A stretch of DNA of 64,000 bases from JAIBJN01 sp963802795 (GTDB lineage: Bacteria > Actinomycetota > Thermoleophilia > Gaiellales > Gaiellaceae), in NCBI GenBank assembly GCA_963802795.1, contig CAWDJV010000002.1, positions 62,001-126,000 of the forward strand. The letters are read 5' to 3'. Positions within the stretch are counted from its first letter, which is position 1. Each line of letters begins with the position of its first letter. Below are positions 50,851 to 61,670 of the stretch, in pieces. The notes under the pieces were generated by a model, which was not told the origin of the DNA, made no database searches, and was given only the letters and a program-made list of their open reading frames with translations. Position numbers and translations under genes: made by a program.

Positions 50851-51365
50851 ATGAGGGAGCTCTTCCTCGCCTTGCTCAGCGACGAGCGTGCTCACGGGTA
50901 CGAGCTGAAGCAGTCGTTGGAGCATGAGTTCGGCGAGTTGCTGCCGGCGCTGAACGCCGGCCAGATCTATTCGACGCTGGCCCGGCTCGAGCGCGACGGC
51001 CTCGTCGTCGGTACGGCGGTGCCCGGGGACAGCCGCGGCAAGCGCGTGTACGAGCTGACGGATGCCGGCCGGGCCGCCCTCGCAGCCTGGATCGAGCTGC
51101 CCGTCTCGGGCAGGCGGCTCAAGGACGAGTTCTTCATGAAGCTCGTCGTCGCTGCCTCGGCTCGCTTGGCGGAGCCGAAGCAGCTGATCGAAGGGCAGCG
51201 ACGCGAGTACCTGCAGTCGCTGCGCGACCTCAACGTGCTGCTCGAGGCCGATGGAAAGGCGCCCGCGGGTGAGCTCCTCGTCGAGGGGGCGATCTTGCAT
51301 CTGAAGGCCGACCTGGAGTGGCTCGAACTGATCGAGCAGCGACTTGCGCTGAAGGAGGAAGTCTG

Positions 51366-51366
<1 letters not shown>
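50851..51366 (+). CDS. PadR-family transcriptional regulator
   Basis: A 171-residue repressor. The N-terminal winged helix reads LFLALLSDERAHGYELKQSLE and IYSTLARLERDGLV, with GKRVYELTDAGRAAL as the wing. A C-terminal helical dimerisation domain follows (residues 85-171). PadR proteins bind hydrophobic drugs or phenolics and usually control an adjacent exporter, here the overlapping ABC transporter (TGATG). Confidence 0.92.
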
Positions 51367-52093
<727 letters not shown>

Positions 52094-52097
<4 letters not shown>

Positions 52098-53848
52098 CGG
52101 CGCTGCTGTTCAGGCTGGCGTTCGCGGGCACCCGCTCGCGTCTGCTTGCGAGCGCGCTCACGATCGTGATCGCGGGGGCAGCGGCGGCGACGATCGTGCT
52201 GGCGCTGGAGGTGCGCTCGAGCGGGCGCGATCCGTGGCAGCAGACGTTCGATGCGGCCAACGGGGCCCACGTGCTCGCATTGGTCCCTTCGCAGGGCGAC
52301 GCGCGCGCGATCGCCAACCTCCCGGGCGTCACCGAGCGCGGCGCGCCGGTTCCTCTCGTGACGGCGACCCTGGGCCCGCCCGGAAGCACCGAGCGTGCGT
52401 TCCTCGCCGGTCTGAGCGGCCGCCCAGCCGTGAACAGGCCCGTGCTGACCGCCGGCTCGACGCTGCGCGAGGGAGGCATCGTGCTCGAACGCAGCCTTGC
52501 GAACGCACTCGGCATCGAGGTTGGCACCACGCTGACGGCTACGAGCACGCGCGGCTCGATCGACCTTCCGGTGCTGGGAACGGCGGTCGTACCCAGCCAG
52601 CCGCGCTACCCCCGCCGCAACCCCGGCCTCGCCTGGATCACCCGCGCCACGCTCGAGCGAATCGAACCCGATCGCGCCCGCTGGCGCTGGACAGCGGCGG
52701 TGCGGCTCGCCGATCCGTCCGCGGCTGCGGCGTTTGCCGAGCAGGCGGCTGCAGGCGGTTCGGCAACCAGCGGTCTCTCCTTCGAGACCTGGCAAGACCA
52801 GCGTTACAACGCACTGGCCGATGCACAGCCCACGGAGCTCATCGCGACGACGTTCACCATCCTGCTCCTGATCGTCGCCTTCGTCGTGGTCGGGATCCTC
52901 GTCGGCGCCCGCGCCAGCGCTCAACACCGCGAGATCGGGCTGCTGAAGGCCGCGGGCTTCACCCCGCGCCAGGTCGGAGTCGTCTTCGCTCTCGAGTCCG
53001 CCGCCCTCGGTCTCATCGCGGCGGCCCTCGGCTTCGCGCTCGGGATGTTGCTCGCACCGCGCCTTGCCGCACCCAGCGCCGAAACGCTAATCGGCTCACC
53101 GACGATCGCGGCGAACCCCTGGCACATCCTCGTCGCGAGCTGTGTCGTCATTCCCGTACTCCTGGCCGGCACGCTGACGTCCACCCGCCGCAGCACCCGC
53201 TACACCGCCATCGAAGCGATACGGGCCGGCAGCACCTCGCCAGCGAATTCGCGTCTTGCGCGCGCCGTCACCCGATCCGTCCTGCCGTTGACGATAGGGC
53301 TCGGGCTCAAAGACCTACTCGCACGGGGGCGCAGGGCGCTCCTCCTCGCGGCCGCGATCGCACTGACCGGCGCTGTGGTGGTCGTCGCGCTCTCGCTCGA
53401 CGCCACGCTCGACGCGCGGCCCGCCGGCGAAGCGAGCGACGTTCCGGACGAGCTGCCCATCCTCGTCTACACCCTCGACGCGGTGTTGCTGCTGATCACC
53501 GCCACCACGCTCGTCGCGGTCACCCTGCTCTCGGTCCGTGAGCGCATCCGCGACTACGGCGTGCTCAAGGCGATCGGCCTCACGCCGACGCAGATCACCT
53601 CGACCCTCGTCAGCGCCCACGCGGCGCTCGCAGTGGTTGCGTCGCTCCTCGCGGTCCCGCTCGGCATCGGGCTCTACCTCGCCCTGGTCAAGGCCGCGAG
53701 CGGCACGACCGAGGATGCCGTCCTCGCACCATGGTGGTCGCTCGCCCTGATTCCGATCGGAGCCGTGCTCGTCGTCGTCGCCGCTACGAGCCTCCCGGCC
53801 CGGTTAGCCACACGAATCCGCATCGCCGACGCGCTCCGTTACGAATGA
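52094..53848 (+). CDS. FtsX/MacB-like ABC permease
   Basis: A 584-residue permease. Helix 1 (residues about 17-40) is followed by a large extracytoplasmic domain to about 250. Then two FtsX modules follow: IVAFVVVGILVGARASAQHREIGLLKAAGF, and LVAVTLLSVRERIRDYGVLKAIG near residues 465-490. The module cytoplasmic signatures EIGLLKAAGFTPRQV and DYGVLKAIGLTPTQI are clear. With the upstream ATPase it probably exports a lipid, peptide or drug under PadR control. Confidence 0.88.
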
Positions 53849-53873
53849 CATGTGCCGCTGCTGCGCCGCGGCT

Positions 53874-53901
53874 TGTCCCCGCGTAACCAACGGAATACAC
53901 T
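53874..53901 (+). promoter_or_regulatory. promoter of the secreted 155-residue protein
   Basis: TTGTCC (53874-53879), 16-nt spacer, TACACT (53896-53901), followed by a 38-nt leader with AAGGGAG ahead of the TTG start. Confidence 0.5.
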
Positions 53902-53940
53902 CGGACGCCCGTTCATCCGGGGGAAAGAAGGGAGATTGTC

Positions 53941-54408
53941 TTGCGGCGAATCGTTTTGTTCTTGTCGAGCGTGGGCCTCTTGCTGGCGCTTACGGGGCCC
54001 GCGCTGGCGAGCCAGCCGGCCATGCACTTCACCGAGGACGTCACCGGCGACACGTTCCAGTGCGACACCGCTGTGTACACGGTGACCTCGGGGACCATCA
54101 GCACCGTGATTCACGAGGGGGCCTCCGCCTCCGGCAACACGAACTTCACCGCCACGATCACGCTGCGCAAAGTGACGGCAGTCGACGAGGCGGGCAACCG
54201 GTACTCCATCGCGGGCGCCGTCTGGTTCGGCGGGACCACGAACGCGAACACCGGGGGCGAGCAGTTCACCGACACCGAGAAGTTCCAGATCGTGAGCAAG
54301 GGCGGGGGCACCGTCGACAGCGTCAACGTGACGTTCCACCTCACCGCGCAACCGAACAACTTCGTCATCAAGGACTTCGACTTCGGCACCTGTGCCACGC
54401 CGGAATAG
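53941..54408 (+). CDS. secreted hypothetical protein
   Basis: A 155-residue exported protein (signal RRIVLFLSSVGLLLALTGPALAS). The mature part is Thr/Gly/Asn-rich with alternating beta-type sequence (NTNFTATITLRKV, SVNVTFHLTAQPN) and a cysteine pair (TFQCDTA, FGTCATPE), suggesting a small disulfide-linked beta sandwich. TTG start with AAGGGAG 9 nt upstream. Function not recognised. Confidence 0.75.
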   Translation: MRRIVLFLSSVGLLLALTGPALASQPAMHFTEDVTGDTFQCDTAVYTVTSGTISTVIHEGASASGNTNFTATITLRKVTAVDEAGNRYSIAGAVWFGGTTNANTGGEQFTDTEKFQIVSKGGGTVDSVNVTFHLTAQPNNFVIKDFDFGTCATPE

Positions 54409-54442
54409 CGAACTGCGGTAGCGGCTAGCACAGGTCTGCGAT

Positions 54443-54472
54443 CAGAGGGGGCACGGTTACGTGCCCCCTCTG
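54443..54472. terminator. bidirectional terminator hairpin
   Basis: A perfect 13-bp stem with a GTTA loop (arms CAGAGGGGGCACG and CGTGCCCCCTCTG) between convergent genes; short A/T runs follow on the plus strand. Confidence 0.65.
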
Positions 54473-54487
54473 CCAAATAGGCACTTA

Positions 54488-55054
54488 CTAGCTGCCCGGA
54501 AGCCAGCCGTCGCGATAGGGCGTCGGCGTCGTCTCCGGAAAGCGGGCGTAGGCGACGTTCGCGTCGCTCGTCTCCTCCTCGACGCCGGCGCCGTGGCGGA
54601 GGGCGACCTCGTCCACGACGTACGCGCCCCCGTTGCAGTTCTCGTCGACATGCTCGCGGGCACCGACCGCCAGGACGACGCACGGGCCCTCCCCGGCTCC
54701 GACGATCATGTGCTTCGTCCCGGCGGGGCAATGGACGAAGTCCCACGCGCGCAGCGGGCGCTCCTCGCCTTCGACGAGCAGGAGCGCCTCGCCCGCGAGC
54801 ACGAGAAAGTCCTCCTGGTCGGCCTCCCAGTGGTACATCCCGATCGGTTCACCTGGGCCGAGGTAGAACAGGTTGACCCCGAGCTGCCGAAAGTGAGCCT
54901 CGGCTTCCTCATCCGTGGAACCGGTGAGGTTCACGCTCTTCCCTCGCCCCTCGCGGTGGTTCCAGCTCGCCTCGCGGGCGTTCAGGACGAACCAGCCCGG
55001 GCCGACGGACACGAGCCCTGCGTCGGTCGTCTCGAGCGCGGCCTCGGAAACCAC
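54488..55054 (-). CDS. cupin-domain protein
   Basis: A 188-residue single cupin. The core has EPIGMYHWEADQEDFLVLAGEALLLVEG (His, Glu ligands) and a second motif CPAGTKHMIVGAGEG. N- and C-terminal extensions of about 50 residues surround it, the latter with NVAYARFPETTPTPYRDGWLP. Similar proteins are annotated as mannose-6-phosphate isomerase-like. It follows the response regulator by 19 bp, so it is probably in the same operon. Confidence 0.8.
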   Translation of the reverse strand: MVSEAALETTDAGLVSVGPGWFVLNAREASWNHREGRGKSVNLTGSTDEEAEAHFRQLGVNLFYLGPGEPIGMYHWEADQEDFLVLAGEALLLVEGEERPLRAWDFVHCPAGTKHMIVGAGEGPCVVLAVGAREHVDENCNGGAYVVDEVALRHGAGVEEETSDANVAYARFPETTPTPYRDGWLPGS

Positions 55055-55073
55055 GGCTCGGATGATAGAGCCG

Positions 55074-55730
55074 CTACGCCTCCGATTCGTCCTGAAGATA
55101 CGCGAGCACGGCCAGCACGCGCCGGTGGTCTGCCGCTTCGGTCGAGAGCCCGAGCTTGGCGAAGATCCGCGCGATGTGCTTCTCGACGGCGCCGACGGTG
55201 AGCACGAGCGTCTCTGCGATGCCCGTGTTCGACTTTCCCTCTGCCATCAGCCCCAGCACCTCGCGCTCGCGGTTCGTCAGGTCGTCGAGGCGGCTGTCCG
55301 CTCTACGGCGCGAGACGAGCTGGGCGACGACCTGCGGATCCAGCGCGGTGCCGCCCTCGGCGACGCGTCGCACGGCGTCCACGAAGTCCGAGACGTCGAA
55401 GACCCTGTCCTTGAGGAGGTACCCGACTCCGCCCCGGCCGTCTGCGAGCAGCTCGGACGCATAGGCCTGCTCGACGTACTGGGAGAAGACGAGGATTCCG
55501 GTCTCGGGAACGCGTTCGCGGATCTCCAGGGCGGCACGGAGCCCCTCGTCGCGGAAGGTGGGGGGAAGGCGGATGTCGACGATGGCGACGTCCGGCTTCT
55601 CGCGCATGACGCTGTGGACGAGCGCGTGGCGATCGTCGACGGCGGCGACGACGTCGAAGCCGTTGTCGCGGAGGAGCCGGGTGAGTCCGTCCCTGAGCAG
55701 GACGAGGTCCTCCGCGATCACGACTCGCAC
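55074..55730 (-). CDS. NarL/LuxR-family response regulator
   Basis: A 218-residue two-domain regulator. The receiver has the acidic pocket IAEDLVLLRDGL, phospho-acceptor Asp in VAIVDIRLPP and the lysine in YLLKDRVFD. The HTH_LuxR domain has LTNREREVLGLMAEGKSNTGIAETLVL and VEKHIARIFAKLGL. Its ATG lies 13 bp inside the 3' end of the kinase gene. Confidence 0.93.
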   Translation of the reverse strand: MRVVIAEDLVLLRDGLTRLLRDNGFDVVAAVDDRHALVHSVMREKPDVAIVDIRLPPTFRDEGLRAALEIRERVPETGILVFSQYVEQAYASELLADGRGGVGYLLKDRVFDVSDFVDAVRRVAEGGTALDPQVVAQLVSRRRADSRLDDLTNREREVLGLMAEGKSNTGIAETLVLTVGAVEKHIARIFAKLGLSTEAADHRRVLAVLAYLQDESEA

Positions 55731-57349
55731 GGCAGCTCCGCGCGCACGGTCGTCGGGCCGCCCGCGGGGCTCTCGACGAGCAGCTTCCCGTCCAGCGCCT
55801 CGACCCGGCGCCGCAGGCCTGTGAGGCCGGCTCCCCGCGAGTCGGCGCCTCCCTCTCCGTCGTCGGTGACCTCCACGACCAGCTCGCCGCGGTCCCGGAC
55901 GATGCGGATGTCGACTCTCGTCGGATCGGCGTGCTTGCCGGCATTGGCCAGCGCCTCGGCGGCGACGAAGTAGGCGGCGCTCTCGACCGCGGCCGGAGGC
56001 CGCTCGGCCTCGACCGACACGTTGACGCGAATCGGCGAGCGCGCTGCGAGCGCGCTGACCGCGGCCTCGAGGCCCCGGTCGGCGAGCACCGGAGGATGGA
56101 TGCCGCGGGCCAGGTCGCGCAGCTCCTCGAGGGCCTCACGCGCCCCGACGCGAGCCTCTTCGAGGAGCTCCCTCGCGCCGGCGGGGTCGGTCTCGAGCTT
56201 CTCCTCGGCCATCCCCAGGCTCATTCCCAGCGAGACGAGGCGCGCCTGCGCTCCGTCGTGGAGATCGCGCTCGATCCGGCGCAGCTTCGCCTCCTCCGCA
56301 TCGACTGCACCGGCCCGCGTGGTCGTGAGCACGTCGATGCGCTCCTCTGCATGGCGGGAGCTTCGCAGCAGGACGACCACGAGGTGGGCGACCAGGAGCA
56401 GCGCGAGCGCGAGCAGCGGCCAGATCGGCCAGAAGTAGCCGTGCGACGTCACCTCCCAGATGAGGACGAGGAAGGCCCCCAGAGCTGCCGAGACGCCGAG
56501 CTGCACGGCGAAGCCGAGGCCCAGTCGGCGGACCGGCAGCTCGGGCCTCACGAGGAGGAGCGTGATCCACCCGTGGATCGCGAGCAGGAGGCCGGTGGGG
56601 AGCAGGACCCACTCCGGCCAGAAGTACCCGCTCCCCGTGAGGGCCCAGATGATCACGAGGAGGGTGTTCACGGCGAGGAAGACCGCCGCGTGGGCGGCGA
56701 GCGCGCGGCGAAGCTTGGCCGGGCGGAGTGGATCGGGCCCCACGCCCCGCAGTGTGCCTCCCAGGAGAGCGTCGGCGAGCCGGCCCCAGGGTCGTGCCAG
56801 GAAGCGGACGAGGCTCAATGTGAGGAGGAGGACCGCCAGCCCCGCGGGGACGAGCAGCAACGCCTCCGGGAGGGTGTCGACCTTCCAGATCCCGTAGTCG
56901 AGGCCCTCCGGGCCGGCCTGTGGAAGCCAGCGGTAGTAGATCGGCGCCGCGATCCAGCCGAGCGCGGTCGCGAGGGCAGTCAGAACGCCGACCGCGAGCG
57001 GCATCCCGAGAAAAATGCGGAGGAGCAGGTAGGCCTGCGCCTTCCAGAAGGCTCCGTCGGTGACGGCATGGGTGACGCTCCCCCAGAAGCCGCGCGGGCC
57101 GCTCGGGGCGGGCGCCCGGTAGCCGCGCGCGTCGAGCAGCCCGCGGGCGAGAGCGCCCTCGACCCGAGCCGCCAGGAGGACGAGGAAGCGGAGCCCGACG
57201 AAGATCGGGACCACGAGCGGGGTGATGCAGAGGAAGAGGGTGAGCGTCCACCCGGTGAAGAGCAGGACGAACGCCACGATCCCGAGCGGGACGGCGCTCA
57301 CGAAGAAGAGGAGAGCCCGGTAGGTGCGGAGGTCGGAGATCGCGCTCAC
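55718..57349 (-). CDS. sensor histidine kinase (HisKA_3) with multi-span sensor region
   Basis: A 543-residue kinase. Residues 1-210 resemble the multi-span 'putative sensor' domain (RALLFFVSAVPLGIVAFVLLFTGWTLTL). Two copies of a 2TM unit follow with the shared pattern GYFWPEW and GYFWPIW (about residues 225-330). Then comes the dimerisation/phosphoacceptor helix RDLHDGAQARLVSLGMSLG and a HATPase domain with ALANAGKHA, VTDDGEGGA and GLTGLRRRVEALDG. It phosphorylates the overlapping response regulator; the signal is unknown, probably membrane state. Confidence 0.92.
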   Translation of the reverse strand: MSAISDLRTYRALLFFVSAVPLGIVAFVLLFTGWTLTLFLCITPLVVPIFVGLRFLVLLAARVEGALARGLLDARGYRAPAPSGPRGFWGSVTHAVTDGAFWKAQAYLLLRIFLGMPLAVGVLTALATALGWIAAPIYYRWLPQAGPEGLDYGIWKVDTLPEALLLVPAGLAVLLLTLSLVRFLARPWGRLADALLGGTLRGVGPDPLRPAKLRRALAAHAAVFLAVNTLLVIIWALTGSGYFWPEWVLLPTGLLLAIHGWITLLLVRPELPVRRLGLGFAVQLGVSAALGAFLVLIWEVTSHGYFWPIWPLLALALLLVAHLVVVLLRSSRHAEERIDVLTTTRAGAVDAEEAKLRRIERDLHDGAQARLVSLGMSLGMAEEKLETDPAGARELLEEARVGAREALEELRDLARGIHPPVLADRGLEAAVSALAARSPIRVNVSVEAERPPAAVESAAYFVAAEALANAGKHADPTRVDIRIVRDRGELVVEVTDDGEGGADSRGAGLTGLRRRVEALDGKLLVESPAGGPTTVRAELPCES

Positions 57350-57415
57350 GGTTCACTCAGGCTAGATCCACGCGCCCGGCCGCCCAAGGGTGCCTCCCGG
57401 CCTCTCGGACTGTGG

Positions 57416-58045
57416 TTAGCCGGAGTCCGGGCCCGCGGGCGGGCCCGCTCTCCAGCCGGCGGTCCGGTGGAAGCGCTCGACCTCGAAGAGGACGATCACG
57501 CCCGCGACCGCACCGAGCGCGGCGCCGGCCGCCTGTGCTTCCGGCACGTCGACGGCGGCGAAGCCGCCCCAGGCGACCAGGTAGGCCCAGCCGGCGATCG
57601 CGGCCGAGTAGACGAGCCCCAGGCCGAGCCCGTGCGAGACGGGGAAGAACCCGAAGAGCTGGACGGTGATTCCGGGCCGCTCCCCGTAGAGGCCTCCGGC
57701 GCCGTGGCCGCCGAGCTCCGAGGGGAGCTCGAGGCGCCGCTCCAGCTCGGTCGCTCGGAGGATGAGGGAGGCCCAGATCTGCGTGTTCCGGAGCTCGTAG
57801 ACGAAGATCCCGAGCGTCGCCAGGAGCCCGAGCAGGCCGACACCGAGGAGCTCGGCGGCCGGCCGCGGCGTGCCGATCACCGCGACGGCAACGCCCGCGA
57901 CCGTCGGCACGAAGGCGAGTAGCCGGAAGCGGACGTCCATGAGCGCGCGCGCCAGCTGTGTCGTCTGGTCGTAGTCGAGCCGAAGGCGTTCGTCCGCGTC
58001 CACGCTGCCGGCACGAGTATGCCGCGCGGGCCGGAGGGTCTCCAA
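57416..58045 (-). CDS. hypothetical four-helix membrane protein
   Basis: A 209-residue protein. A hydrophilic N-terminus (LRLDYDQTTQLARALMDVRFRLLAF) leads into two helices (VPTVAGVAVAVIG; LGVGLLGLLATLGIFVYELRN), a soluble loop ATELERRLELP, and two more helices. The helix-DVRFRLLAFVP-helix-helix-FVYELRN layout recalls uncharacterised SLATT-like membrane proteins, but that is weak. TTG 58045 has GGAGGG 8 nt upstream. Confidence 0.65.
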   Translation of the reverse strand: METLRPARHTRAGSVDADERLRLDYDQTTQLARALMDVRFRLLAFVPTVAGVAVAVIGTPRPAAELLGVGLLGLLATLGIFVYELRNTQIWASLILRATELERRLELPSELGGHGAGGLYGERPGITVQLFGFFPVSHGLGLGLVYSAAIAGWAYLVAWGGFAAVDVPEAQAAGAALGAVAGVIVLFEVERFHRTAGWRAGPPAGPDSG

Positions 58046-58101
58046 GCCAAGAACCCTCCGTTACTAGGTGGATACACCGCTCGCCCTTCCTTGCCCCTGT
58101 T

Positions 58102-58117
58102 GTAAGGTGCACCTTAC
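58102..58117. promoter_or_regulatory. 16-bp perfect palindrome before efeO, candidate metal-regulator box
   Basis: GTAAGGTGCACCTTAC is a perfect palindrome 28 bp before the efeO start. Its AGGT/ACCT halves recall DtxR/IdeR-type iron boxes, though shorter than the 19-bp consensus. The context of iron-uptake genes supports metal-dependent repression. Confidence 0.55.
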
Positions 58118-58145
58118 GAGTCCAATGCCGGAGAAGGAGAGGCGA

Positions 58146-59274
58146 GTGATCCACGGGAGATCGATCGCGCCGCTCGCGGCGGCGGCGACGCTCTTTGCAA
58201 CGGCGCTTGCGGCCTGCGGCGGAGACGACGAGGGCTCGTCCCCCGAGCCGGCCGCCGCGCCCACGACGACGACCACCACGACCTCCGCCGCCGCAGCCGA
58301 TCTCGGGGGCGTCAAGGACTACCTGCTCGAGCACACCGACCTGCTCACCGGCTTCGCGGCGGACTTCCAGGAGGACGCCCAGGCCTACCACGACCTGGCC
58401 GAGGCCGCGGGGTTCGACTACGAGGCGCTCTGGAGCCAGAGCGCCACCGAGGTCGGGCCGCTCCTCGAGCACATGAAGTCGGACTGGATCGAGGGAAACC
58501 CGTACTACGAGCGCATGGAAGGCGTCGTCGCGGGCACGCCGTCGCTCGCGGAGTACGACGTCATCCTCGACGCGGGGTCGAGCGCCGCGGAGGACCCTGA
58601 GAGCGCCGTTCCCTTCGACCTCGAGCTCTCCGACGGCACCGTCCTCGAGCAGCCGGGAAATCTCTACAACCTGACCGAGGGAGCCCTGTGGGGCACGGTC
58701 CCCGAGTGGATTGCCGCAGAGCACTCCCGTCGACCTCGACGGCGACGGGGCGACGGAGTTCGGCGAGGCGCTGCCGGACGCACGCTTCCTGCTCGCGTCG
58801 GCGCAGGCATTCGACCGCTACGCGGGCGAGCTCGCGGCGGCCGGTGAGGCCTGGGAGCCGACCGAGTCGGATGCCTTCACGGCGCTCGTCGTGATGGTGC
58901 CGACGATGAGCGAGTACTTCGGCCAGTGGAAGGAGTCGCGCTTCGTGCTGGGCGACAGCTCCGAGGCGGAGTCCTTCAACGTCGTCTCGCGGCTCTCGGA
59001 CATCAACGACATCCTCACGGGGCTCGAGGTCATCTACGCCGGGGTCGAGGACCGGCTCGCCGAGGTCGATCCGGCGCAGGCGGAACAGACCGGCCGCGAG
59101 CTCGCCGACCTGCGCGCGTACGTCGAGGACCTCCACGCCCGCGAGAGCTCCGGAGACCGCTTCGCGCCGGAGCAGGCCGACGTTCTCGGCACCGAGGCGC
59201 AGGATCGCGCGACCGCCATCGCCGGCCAGGTCTCGCAGGCCGCGGCCGAGCTCGGAGTGGCCATCGAGCAGTAG
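58146..59274 (+). pseudogene. efeO: EfeO-like iron-uptake lipoprotein, frameshifted by +1
   Basis: Start GTG 58146 after AGGAG; lipoprotein signal ending ALAACGGDD, Thr-rich linker, then an imelysin/EfeO-type helical domain (VKDYLLEHTDLLTGFAADFQ). The frame is good to WIAAE near 58720, then coding continues one base over with TPVDLDGDGATEFGEALP to TAG 59274. Dropping one C near 58721 restores a single protein of about 375 residues. Codon use is normal on both sides, so an assembly error is likely. EfeO binds ferrous/ferric iron outside the membrane and hands it to EfeU. Confidence 0.78.
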
Positions 59275-59282
59275 GAGGCGGC

Positions 59283-61614
59283 CTGGCGTTCCGCGTACTT
59301 GCAGCCGCGCTCTCGGCCGCGGCAGTCCTCCTCGCAGCACCGGCGGGGGCGGCGGCGTCCCCGGAGGAGCCGTGGCTGGCCGCCGCCGAGGTCCGTGGCG
59401 CTCTCGCGGAGGCGCAGCGAGCCCTCGTTCTCGGGGAGGAGGCTCGGGCCAGGAAGCTCGTCGCGAAGGCCTCGGGTCTTCGGCTCGGAGCGCTGTCGCC
59501 TGCCGCGCGTGAAGGACTGGCCGGCGCAGAGAAAGCGGTGGCGGCCGGCGATCCCGTAGCACTCGAGGTTCGCGAGAACGGAGACGTGGACCGCCGTGCT
59601 CGCAGAGGCCCTGGATCGCGCGACCGCTGCCGCCGCGGCCGGCGACACGGAAGCGGCCCGCGCGTGGCTGCTCGTGCGCGAGTTTCGCAAGCCGACGCGC
59701 TTCTCACGGCCGGGCGCCGACGCCACGCTCGCCCTGCAGGCGCTCGAGCGCGGCCAGGCGACGGCGGCGCAGGCGGCGGCCGCCGTTCGCGCCGACCTGC
59801 TCGACACGTACCAGACTCGCCTCCGCGCGGCGCTCGAGGCCGTCGACGCGGCGGGTGCCGACGGCTTCGACGTGAGCCGCGCCGGCGCCGCGAGGCTCGC
59901 GGAGGGCTACTTCGCGATGCTCGCGGCCGCCTACTCCGACCAGCGAGGCGCCGGTGAAGCCGCCGGGGCCTCCGCCGCGTTCGAGAGGCTGACCGCAGCC
60001 GCGGCGGCCGGAGACGACGCGGGTGTCGCGGCGGCGCAGGAAGAGGTGAGGGGCGCTCTGGAGGGCTTCCGGGCCGCTCCACTCGGTGCGGAGGAGGAGC
60101 TTCGCCGGGCCGGCCAGCTCCAGCGCTTCCTGGCCCTCGTTCCGATCGAGTACGAGCGCGGCGTCAAGGACGGCAAGGTCACGCTCGACTTCGAGATCCA
60201 GGAGGCGATCACGTTCCGGGACGGTGCGGCGCAGGCCTTCGGCGACCTCGAGCACGTGCTCGCGGAGCGGGGGGCGGCCGATACGCGCCGGCTCTCGGGG
60301 ATCCTGGCCCGTCTCGGCGACGATCTCGCCGCCGCGGCCGCGGGCCGGCAGGTGGCGGAGCCGGACACCGTCCAGGCGGCCACCGACGAGGCCCTCGGCC
60401 TGATCGACTCCCTCTATCCGGACGAGTGGAAAGACGCCGGATCGACCGCCGACTTCGACGTCATCTCGGCGACGCTCGACCGACTGGAGGCCGCCGTCCA
60501 GGCCGGTCAGTTCGCGCAGGCCGAGCAGGCGAGGCTCGAGGCGTACGCCTTCTTCGAGTTCGGGCCCGAGCAGCGTCTACGGGGCCTCGCTCCCGACCTC
60601 TTCATCCGCGTCGAGGGGCTCTTCTGGTACGGAGGAGACGGCCACGCTGGACTCGCCCAGCTCGTCAAGCGCAAGGCCGATCCGGCCGAGCTGGCCGGGA
60701 CGAGGGAGGCGCTCGACGTCGCGCTCGCCGACGCCGAGAGCGCCGTAGGCGCCGGGCCGACATCGAGCTTCGCCGTCGTCTCCAACACGGCCGTGATCGT
60801 CTTCCGGGAAGGGCTCGAGGCCGTGCTGATCCTCGCGGCGCTCATGGCCGGGATGGTGGGGGCGCAGGCCCGGCTTCGCCGTCCGCTGCTCTGGGGGGCG
60901 GGGGCAGCGCTCGTGGCGAGCGCGGCCACGTGGGGCATTGCGATGACCGTTCTCGGCAGCCTCAGCCGCTACGGCGAGAAGCTCGAGGCGGTCGTCTCTC
61001 TCGTGGCCATCGCAGTCCTGCTCGTCATCCTCAACTGGTTCTACCACCGCGTCTACTGGAACGAGCACCTCGCGGGCCTCCATGGGAAAAAGAGGCGCAT
61101 CCTCGCCGCCGGAGTCGGCGTCGCGGCCGCCCAGGTCATCGGCCTCGTCATGCTCGGCTTCTCGAGCGTCTACCGGGAGGGCTTCGAGACCGTGCTCTTC
61201 CTGCAGGCGATCGTCCTCGAGGCGGGAGCGGGGTTGGTGCTCGCCGGGGTCGCGATCGGCCTCGCGGCGACCTTCGCCGTCGGCCTGCTGACCATCCGGC
61301 TCCAGCGCAAGCTGCCGCACAAGAAGATGCTCGTCGCCACGGGACTGCTCATCCTCTGGGTGCTCGTGGTCATGGTCGGGACGACCGTGCAGACGCTCCA
61401 GGTCGTCGGCTGGGTGCCGGTGACGCCGGTCGAGGGCCTGCGGCTTCCGTACTGGGCCGGCCTGTGGCTGGGCGTCTTCCCGACGTGGGAGGGCCTCCTC
61501 GCCCAGGGCGGAGCGGCCGCCTTCGTGCTGGGGAGCTACGTCCTCGCCGAGCGGCTGCGGGCACGTCGCCGCCGCGAGATCCTCGACAAGCCCAGCCCCG
61601 CCACCAGCTCGTAG
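59283..61614 (+). pseudogene. efeU: EfeU/FTR1-family iron permease with long N-terminal domain, frameshifted by +1
   Basis: The first frame opens with a signal-like stretch (VLAAALSAAAVLLAAPAGAAAS) and runs to VALEVREN near 59580. Coding then resumes one base over with TWTAVLAEALDRA and continues to 61614. Deleting one G restores about 776 residues: signal, about 390 residues of extracytoplasmic helical domain, then a seven-helix FTR1 permease with both REGLE (VFREGLEAVLILA) and REGFE (VYREGFETVLFLQ) iron-ligand motifs. The start is unclear: GGAGG precedes CTG 59283, an unusual initiator. It imports iron with EfeO; EfeB is absent. Confidence 0.78.
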
Positions 61615-61634
61615 CACTCGATTTCGGTCGCGCC

Positions 61635-61664
61635 GGGAACCGGCGTGACGAAACGGGAGTCCTA
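61635..61664 (+). promoter_or_regulatory. candidate ECF-sigma promoter (autoregulation)
   Basis: GGGAAC (61635-61640), 18-nt spacer, GTCCTA (61659-61664) matches the general -35 GGAAC/-10 GTC pattern of ECF sigma promoters and sits directly before the sigma gene. Confidence 0.4.
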
Positions 61665-61670
61665 CGGCGT

